Source of the DNA: Beroe forskalii
Lineage: Eukaryota > Ctenophora > Nuda > Beroida > Beroidae
Length of the DNA: 64,000 bases
Assembly (NCBI GenBank): GCA_011033025.1
Contig: WFMF01000221.1
Location: forward strand, 124,001-188,000
Direction of reading: 5' to 3'
Part shown: positions 61,401 through 64,000 of the stretch, piece by piece
Layout of the letters: every line of letters starts with the position of its first letter
How positions within the stretch are numbered: the stretch's first letter is position 1
Made by a program: the position numbers and the translations under genes
Notes under the pieces: model-generated
Told to the model about the DNA's origin: nothing
The model's input: the letters and a program-made list of their open reading frames with translations, nothing else
Database searches by the model: none

Positions 61401-63663
61401 TAATTTTCATTTGGTTTACATTGCCTTAAATGCGTCGGAATCTAGGCGAATATTGCCAAGAAGGTTGACCCTAGACTACCACCTAGCAAGCTGAAAATTT
61501 GGAGTTATGTCCTTAATGGTGTCCTCATTAAGGACATAACTCAAGTGGTCAAAATGGGCCACGCCCTTTTTTGACCGAGGGATTTTTTGGCAAAATTTTG
61601 AGCTTGGCAAACAACATTTTACACTAAACCGACTTATTTATTGAGGGATATCGGTTAATCTTAATTTGGCGCATTTGAATAGCGCCGACTTGGTCACGTG
61701 ACCCAAAACTTTGACAGCACCTGAGGCAGAAAGTGAACACATGGAGACTTGAAACTTCCAGTGCGTGTAGAGTGGAGGCGACACTCCGTGTTTTGAGTGT
61801 TGCAAGTTAATACGTTTTTCAGTCAAATGATGTTTTTGTTCCTAAGTCATCAAAGTTTTGGGTCACGTGACCGAGACGGCACTTAAACAGTGATAAAAGG
61901 AAAAGACAGGGTCAATAATAGGAATTGTACAATAACCTTATCAGCGGTAATCTGATCACGGAGTGTGCCCGACTCTGATCTCATCTTGACTAGCTCGTCT
62001 AGCAGCTTATCATACTGAACTTTTAGAGTGTCCTTCTCTCGCTTTAGTCCTGGATGGAGGAGATTATGATAATTTTATGGCCTCCACCTGCGTACAACCC
62101 CCCCCCCCTCCTAGAAAAAAGGGGAGGGGGTGAAGCTATATGAATGATTAGGTGTAGTATTATAGGAATGGGAGGAAAGAAGTTATACTAAATTTTATAG
62201 AACAACATAGTTATACTTTTATCAGTATGGATCTTTGCAGAGCATTGAAAGTTATCTTGACATCATGCATCTAGAAAACGGAAGTCTCTATCATTTACCA
62301 GCAATAGCGGTAGAGAGGGTGTACTTCTCCTTGACAGCACTCGTCAAATGCTCGTCTAGCTCACTGGTAGCAGTAACTTTAGAAGCTTCCAGATCCGCCA
62401 GATCTGTCTTCACTCGTTCCTCCTCACCTGAGAGATGTAGTGTTTAGAGAGATGTTCTGAGGAAGTCGGCCTTTAGAGAGAAGGACTTCTTCTCTAGTGT
62501 TTAGAGAGATGCTCTGAGGAAGTCGGCCTTTAGAGAGAAGGACTACTTCTCTAGTGTTTAGAGAGAATTCCTGGCTGCTATTCTACTTCTTAAGCTTCGT
62601 TTTGAGGACAAATTCATATTTTGGATAGATTCATGATTTGCATGGTCATTGACTAATTCAGACATCGCACAGAATAGCATGGACTTGATTGAACCTAATT
62701 TTCCCCTGATTAGGTGAATCCCAGAATCCTGGTTAATAACTGACCTGAGAGTTTGGAAATGCAGTCTGATTTCTGTGTTATGTCCTTGTCCAACTCAGTG
62801 ACCTGCAATTTGTATTTTAGCTTTTTACAGGGATCCCGCAAAATAATAAACATATATGAATTCGTAATTCGTATTCCTTTATTCACCTATTTGGGCGGGG
62901 GGGGTCGAATTCGCTATTTTGTTCTTCTCCCTTCAACAAGTTTCCCAAGGTTCTTATATGAGATATTCACCAAATCCCTTCAGCATTACAGACCCTCAGA
63001 CTCACCTTGCACTGTAGTGCCTTGACAGTGTCCTCGAGAGAGTCCCTGTGATCGTCCAGTCTCTTGATAGCATCCCTTATCCTCTCCTCATCCATCACAT
63101 AGGACTCTTGCAGCTGCTCCCGCTTAGACTTGATCAGCTCAAAACTACCTACGAGTAGATCAAGTGGTAATAGCCTGAATTAGTAATGGAGTTGATTCCA
63201 TGTTAGTGAGAGATAACCTGAAATAACACTGTTACTTCAGGTTTATCTGTTATCAGCCTTGGATCTCAACTTCTGTCTTTTGAATTCAATAATCTAAGAA
63301 ACCAGGTTTTCCCCCAAATTTAATCGCTCACTATCCCAAAACACTTACTTTTCAGCTCCCCGAGCTTCTGCAGCTCCTCCCCTTTCTGCGCCTCCAGTTT
63401 CCTGATTTCATTCCCCAAACACTCCACGTTTTCACTGAACATCCTCTGCTGGCTATCTAACTCCTTCACCTCCTTCTCCAGGTCACACCGGCGTGCTGAG
63501 TGTTCCACACACGCTGCTTTCTTCTCACGGATTGCTCGGTCCAGTTGCTCACTTTCTAACTCGAGTTGCTTCAACTTGTCCTTCCGTCGTTGTTTCTTTT
63601 CCGTTAGAGATGATATCTCTGATACCAGGGTCGTGAGGGCATCCTGCTGTCTGGTCGAATCGA
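37241..63663 (-). CDS. Long coiled-coil protein gene, 3' part (16 exons, 5' end outside window)
   Basis: I assembled this gene exon by exon from reading frame, GT-AG sites and splice phase. The exons give about 790 residues of Glu/Lys/Gln/Leu-rich heptad sequence with almost no Pro or Gly (exons 1-15), then a Ser/Thr/Pro-rich, probably disordered tail (exon 16). Introns range from about 190 bp to 5.8 kb, and the chosen intervals agree in phase except for one ambiguity at exon 12. The first exon begins mid-codon, so more exons lie beyond 63663 or the right edge. I do not recognise an orthologue. The layout, a rod of uninterrupted coiled coil with a disordered C-terminus, suits a cytoskeletal, centrosomal, kinetochore or ciliary structural protein, but nothing seen decides between these. 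The EF-hand gene is nested inside the intron between exons 10 and 11. Confidence 0.85.
37900..37985. repeat. Short GAGGCAGCAGT repeat in the exon 15-16 intron
   Basis: Irregular copies of an 11-18 bp motif (GTGAGGCAGCAGTGAGGC). Adjacent sequence (TCACTGCTGC...CAGCAGTGAG) adds a short inverted copy. Confidence 0.6.
38424..38725. repeat. 71-bp tandem repeat in the exon 15-16 intron
   Basis: About four copies with an exact 71-bp period at the landmark TTTTGGTGCCGA (38483, 38554, 38625, 38696). A first partial copy carries a 12-bp deletion. Divergence is moderate. A minus-strand open frame here is a by-product. Confidence 0.9.
39574..39678 (-). CDS. Coiled-coil gene, exon 15
   Basis: Acceptor ATTTCAG, donor CTG|GTGAGT, phase 0 to phase 0, 35 codons. 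It codes KWAAGRRIVDNINYKL through IQSPLIQSPL. The last ten residues are a five-residue tandem duplication (IQSPL twice) made by a 15-bp repeat ending exactly at the donor. Confidence 0.8.
40482..40627. repeat. GC-rich palindrome beside the exon 14 donor
   Basis: Imperfect inverted repeat with arms of about 60-70 bp (GGAACTGCAGTTTTGAGTGC against GCACACAAAACTGCAGTTCG) around a short centre. The arms include CGCCGCGC motifs, and a short duplication (TTACGCTGCGCAAAC) lies in one arm. It looks like a small foldback element. RNA from this intron could form a long hairpin next to the 5' splice site. Confidence 0.8.
40641..40773 (-). CDS. Coiled-coil gene, exon 14
   Basis: Acceptor CATTTCAG, donor TTT|GTGAGT, phase 2 to phase 0. 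It codes LELAAARHSLGTKQ through VKLATTEDRF. It lies between a 22-bp minisatellite upstream and a GC-rich palindrome that begins 13 bp past its donor. Confidence 0.82.
40824..41220. repeat. 22-bp minisatellite upstream of exon 14
   Basis: About 18 degenerate copies of CAGACTGGTGTCAGGAATATGT, starting about 50 bp upstream of the exon 14 acceptor. I see no convincing copy of the exon edge in it. The plus-strand open frame it creates is a repeat translation. Confidence 0.93.
42490..42734. repeat. About 110-bp repeat carrying echoes of the exon 13 donor
   Basis: Two further copies of a roughly 110-bp unit follow exon 13. In gene orientation the echoes read GAGATAGAGAAATTCAG|GTTTTC (near 42620) and AATAGAGATACTCAG|ATATTC (near 42513), compared with the real GAAATAGAGACACTCAG|GTATTT. 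The nearer copy keeps GT; the farther has lost it. A third, weaker copy may lie near 42410. Confidence 0.8.
42735..42826 (-). CDS. Coiled-coil gene, exon 13, both edges echoed
   Basis: Acceptor TTCTTCAG, donor CAG|GTATTT, phase 0 to phase 2. It codes AHNSVLSLLEEDNSA through QLLEIETL. The acceptor plus first 22 exon bases are duplicated 44 bp upstream (second CAG|GCTCAC, exon start 42870). The exon end plus donor is echoed twice downstream. Confidence 0.82.
43906..43982 (+). repeat. Dispersed 75-bp repeat, copy 2
   Basis: Matches 21283-21358 through GTGGATATAC, AAATCAGTATCACG and GTACGAATGG. It lies in the intron between exons 12 and 13. Confidence 0.75.
44018..44154 (-). CDS. Coiled-coil gene, exon 12, acceptor ambiguous
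   Basis: The strong acceptor CCGCCAG opens the exon at 44154, but the resulting frame stops at TGA near 44070, far before the donor GAT|GTAAGG at 44018. The frame that fits exon 13 (NLKKLKKHLQVQMD through LELDLQAQRD) is reached if splicing uses the next AG, seven bases in, so that the exon starts at 44147. That choice restores phase exactly. The alternative is a single-base insertion or assembly error within the first 15 bases. Confidence 0.65.
44287..44341. repeat. Perfect hairpin with inverted CCAAT words
   Basis: AACCAATCAGCGCGCGAGTT, a 7-base loop, then its near-perfect complement AACTCGCGCGCGCTGATTGG. It lies in the short intron between exons 11 and 12. It could fold in RNA or act as a paired CCAAT site; it may also be a tiny mobile-element end. 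Confidence 0.85.
44498..44676 (-). CDS. Coiled-coil gene, exon 11
   Basis: Acceptor GTTTCAG, donor GG|GTTAGT, phase 0 to phase 2. It codes VLSQYTNKLDEINKLK through NSDTLTNN. Regular Leu/Ile spacing supports a coiled coil. Confidence 0.82.
46532..47033 (+). CDS. EF-hand protein, exon 1 (basic N-terminal extension and EF-hand 1)
   Basis: Exon 1 codes for residues 1-167 of a 266-residue calmodulin/centrin-like protein and ends in phase 1 at G|GTATTC. Residues 1-125 form a Lys/Ser/Arg-rich, probably disordered extension without similarity that I recognise. The EF-hand module then begins with a helix and a canonical loop at 143-154, DIDGDGDLSVDE, with acidic residues at positions 1, 3, 5 and 12. 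The start is the first in-frame ATG. The gene is encoded on the opposite strand inside an intron of the coiled-coil gene, so transcripts would overlap in antisense. Likely role is calcium sensing. The long basic extension sets it apart from plain calmodulin and resembles the N-terminally extended centrin/CML type, but I cannot assign an orthologue. Confidence 0.85.
47440..48960. repeat. 1.5-kb purine-rich minisatellite filling the EF-hand intron
   Basis: Degenerate copies of a roughly 18-21 bp unit built on GGGAAGGGTGGCTTGAA fill most of the 1980-bp intron. The plus strand, which is the transcribed RNA sense, is almost entirely G and A with regular TGG/CTTG interruptions. The reverse strand shows several long open frames rich in Pro, Ser, Phe and His; these are repeat translations and not genes. 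Confidence 0.95.
49014..49312 (+). CDS. EF-hand protein, exon 2 (EF-hands 2-4 and stop)
   Basis: The acceptor CCCGTAG precedes this exon, and phase 1 joins the split Asp168 codon (G|AT). It codes for residues 168-266, ending IDGNNDG...TAINVM before TGA. EF-hand 2 loop is DTDNDGKLDKSE (179-190). EF-hand 3 loop is DTTGNGCITIED (211-222), with Thr, Asn and a final Asp instead of Glu, so probably weaker for calcium. EF-hand 4 loop is DGNNDGVIEISE (247-258). Base composition is clearly more GC-rich and codon-like than the flanks. Four hands in two pairs is the calmodulin/centrin/troponin C layout. Confidence 0.9.
49683..49688 (+). terminator. Polyadenylation signal of the EF-hand gene
   Basis: An AATAAA hexamer about 370 nt after the stop codon on the coding strand, in AT-rich sequence. 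It is the first such hexamer I saw after the stop. Suggestive only. Confidence 0.4.
50309..50478 (-). CDS. Coiled-coil gene, exon 10
   Basis: Acceptor GTCTTCAG, donor GAG|GTAAAT, phase 1 to phase 0. It codes DRMKDDEVEMRERM through NEIKQKSE. Degenerate copies of its first bases are repeated in the upstream intron. Confidence 0.85.
50479..50705. repeat. About 47-bp tandem array carrying echoes of the exon 10 start
   Basis: Four to five AT-rich units of roughly 47 bp. In gene orientation each contains a version of the exon 10 beginning (CGAATGAAGGATGA), for example CCGAATGAAAGATG. The most distal copy reads CTCAGATCGGATGAATGATG, retaining a CAG acceptor. The remaining unit sequence is intron-like (AAATAAAATAATTCCTTG). 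Confidence 0.88.
50710..56010. other. Intron between exons 9 and 10, mostly unique
   Basis: AT-rich, with TATATA runs at 51540-52160. A short GC-rich patch at 52255-52320 contains a repeated AAAGTGCGGYGGGRSCG word. Also holds the MITE-like element at 54366. No gene supported. Confidence 0.55.
54366..54537. mobile_element. MITE-like palindrome, copy 2
   Basis: Same structure as 35335-35509: GCGYGTCGTATTAC outer words, TACTTTTTTGCGGTGCGCGA, central GTAAAGCACA, and a mirrored right arm CCCAAGCGCGGCGTATTACA. It lies in the intron between exons 9 and 10. Confidence 0.8.
56017..56165 (-). CDS. Coiled-coil gene, exon 9
   Basis: It codes LPFRKDLAACQKQHK through CETFAKNI, ending in phase 1 at G|GTATGT. 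Two acceptors lie close together: GTAG at 56177 and CCAG at 56166. From exon 8's phase the first gives AGG AGC TAA, a stop, so the second is required. Confidence 0.75.
56837..56993 (-). CDS. Coiled-coil gene, exon 8
   Basis: Acceptor TTTTCAG, donor AG|GTAGAA, phase 1 to phase 2. It codes NNQSSISSLANKKLD through NQRQTLDNL. The intron that follows holds several degenerate copies of a roughly 35-bp AT-rich motif (TCATCAATTCACAATTC... to 56,830). Confidence 0.8.
57937..58012 (+). repeat. Dispersed 75-bp repeat, copy 3
   Basis: More diverged: GTGGATATACTG at the start and GTGGAAATTTCAGAAAGCGG at the end, with a rearranged centre. It lies in the intron between exons 7 and 8. Confidence 0.6.
58380..58516 (-). 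CDS. Coiled-coil gene, exon 7, with a duplicated in-frame donor
   Basis: Acceptor TCCTCAG, phase 2 in. It codes RGELRDVVTKQEEIQ through ISNTKATL. The donor is CTCG|GTTCGT, phase 1. The exon end and donor are copied 87 bp downstream (exon end 58293), still open and in frame; using that copy would add 29 residues rich in Pro, Ser and Tyr that break the coiled coil. I prefer the upstream donor because it keeps the heptads. Confidence 0.75.
58801..58946 (-). CDS. Coiled-coil gene, exon 6
   Basis: It codes VTCEELQSSCDSAEQQ through QVEKDLQNK and ends in phase 2 at CG|GTGGGT. The acceptor is GTCACAAG with no pyrimidine tract, because the intron immediately upstream is a 20-bp minisatellite whose units resemble the intron/exon junction itself. 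Confidence 0.82.
58947..59365. repeat. 20-bp minisatellite abutting the exon 6 acceptor
   Basis: About twenty degenerate copies of a 20-bp unit (TTACCTGGTGACACATTATG on the plus strand). In gene orientation the units read TGTGTCACCAGGTAACA. This mirrors the exon 6 junction (TGTGTCACAAG|GTAACATG), and CAG|GTAA fits both acceptor and donor consensus. The array runs straight into the first coding bases of exon 6. Confidence 0.93.
59370..61930. other. Intron between exons 5 and 6, no gene supported
   Basis: Includes a 35-bp word shared with 25930 (TTCAAAGCCGCTCTGACCGA at 59676) and two AT-rich open frames (60508-60768 plus, 60967-61194 minus) that look protein-like but match nothing I recognise. 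Confidence 0.5.
61502..61542. repeat. 17-bp perfect hairpin
   Basis: GAGTTATGTCCTTAATG, a 7-base loop, then its exact complement. It lies in the intron between exons 5 and 6. No terminator-like role is expected in this context. Confidence 0.85.
61937..62049 (-). CDS. Coiled-coil gene, exon 5
   Basis: Acceptor CATCCAG, donor AAG|GTTATT, phase 1 to phase 0. It codes GLKREKDTLKVQYDKLL through LRDQITADK. The donor is weak (GTTATT) but the frame continues into exon 6. Confidence 0.8.
62299..62427 (-). CDS. Coiled-coil gene, exon 4
   Basis: Acceptor CTCTCAG, donor G|GTAAAT, phase 1 to phase 1. It codes GEEERVKTDLADLEAS through KYTLSTAIA. A 57-bp tandem duplication begins about 14 bp upstream of the acceptor. 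Confidence 0.8.
62441..62573. repeat. 57-bp tandem repeat beside exon 4
   Basis: About 2.3 copies of a 57-bp unit (TGTTTAGAGAGATG...) with very few differences, lying in the intron just upstream of exon 4. It appears purely intronic. Near-identity suggests a recent duplication. Confidence 0.9.
62745..62802 (-). CDS. Coiled-coil gene, exon 3
   Basis: A short 58-bp exon between ATTGCAG and G|GTCAGT. It codes VTELDKDITQKSDCISKLS and ends in phase 1, matching the two-base start of exon 4. The length and phase fit make it credible despite its size. Confidence 0.75.
63006..63148 (-). CDS. Coiled-coil gene, exon 2
   Basis: Acceptor CTCGTAG, donor AAG|GTGAGT, phase 1 in and phase 0 out. It runs SFELIKSKREQLQ to VKALQCK. 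A second AG four bases into the exon would give an immediate stop, which fixes the boundary. Confidence 0.85.
63349..63663 (-). CDS. Coiled-coil gene, exon 1 of window
   Basis: Acceptor ACCCTAG, donor A|GTAAGT. It starts with two bases of a split codon and ends in phase 1. It codes for 104 residues from DSTRQQDAL to LGELK, strongly heptad-patterned (for example LEKEVKELDSQQ). This is the largest exon of the gene seen here, and the upstream exon is not in view. Confidence 0.85.
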
Positions 63664-64000
63664 CTAGGGTGAAGTTTCATTGGTTTAGGTGAACATAAGT
63701 CTTCGCGTGTCTCGCACAGCTCATTGAAGTCATTGACTAAAGTATGATAGATGAACTTTACGTCGCGCGCGAAGACGTAAATGTGATAAATTTGCAAAAA
63801 CTGTCCTCATCTGTAGAAAATCGCGCGAAAAGATGAACGCGCCGCAATTTAATAACGCGCGCAGTAACACAGACTGCCGAAAGATCGTGCTACCTCAGAT
63901 CAATGTTTTCGCGCCGTACGTATTTAGTACTGTGGACAGCCATTTGCCGACAAATTTTGTTACGGCAGCTTGAAAGCAAATTCTCCTGAAAAAGAAATCA

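Noticed and set aside
1-64000. CRISPR array, bacterial operon or phage system
   Set aside because: The spaced repeats present are eukaryotic minisatellites without unique spacers of constant length. Introns and base composition exclude a prokaryotic context.

Overview
The window reads as animal nuclear DNA, most likely from an invertebrate. Its genes have GT-AG introns, long AT-rich introns and intergenic stretches, many short inverted-repeat elements and abundant minisatellites. There are no operons, ribosome binding sites or bacterial gene packing. I cannot name the phylum. A run of exactly 100 N at 3757-3856 is a scaffold gap, and the sequence just right of it looks poorly polished.

Three genes can be supported. 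(1) An intronless ornithine decarboxylase-family gene lies on the minus strand at 30150-31460 (436 aa). Its PLP site is complete, but a key substrate-binding aspartate is replaced by threonine. (2) A two-exon EF-hand protein gene lies on the plus strand at 46532-49312 (266 aa, four EF-hands, basic N-terminal extension). (3) The 3' part of a large minus-strand gene for a long coiled-coil protein can be assembled from 16 exons between 63663 and 37259/37241 (about 790 aa). Its splice phases agree throughout, with one ambiguity at exon 12. Its 5' end lies beyond the right edge. The EF-hand gene sits on the opposite strand inside a 5.6-kb intron of the coiled-coil gene.

Layout: 1-30 kb has no convincing gene. 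It holds unique AT-rich sequence, the gap, and two related blocks of mobile-element debris (about 4.9-6.4 kb and 23.1-28.9 kb). The second block is nested: inverted copies of an odd 'word-scrambled' repeat at its edges enclose two long palindromic MITE-like elements, a 143-bp tandem array and GC-rich foldback elements. 30-31.5 kb is the decarboxylase gene, whose 3' end runs into a 21-bp minisatellite. 31.9-32.7 kb is a terminal-inverted-repeat element. 37.2-64 kb is the coiled-coil gene with its repeat-laden introns and the nested EF-hand gene.

The most unusual signal is a recurring arrangement in which tandem repeats start exactly at coding-exon edges and carry copies of the edge. The decarboxylase stop codon is repeated about ten times in a 21-bp array. 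In the coiled-coil gene, the edges of exons 6, 7, 10, 13 (both ends) and 15 are echoed, often with a copied splice site. I call these exon-edge echoes. I infer that slippage or break repair at exon boundaries may seed minisatellites and spare splice sites here. The sequence shows the pattern; the mechanism is inference.
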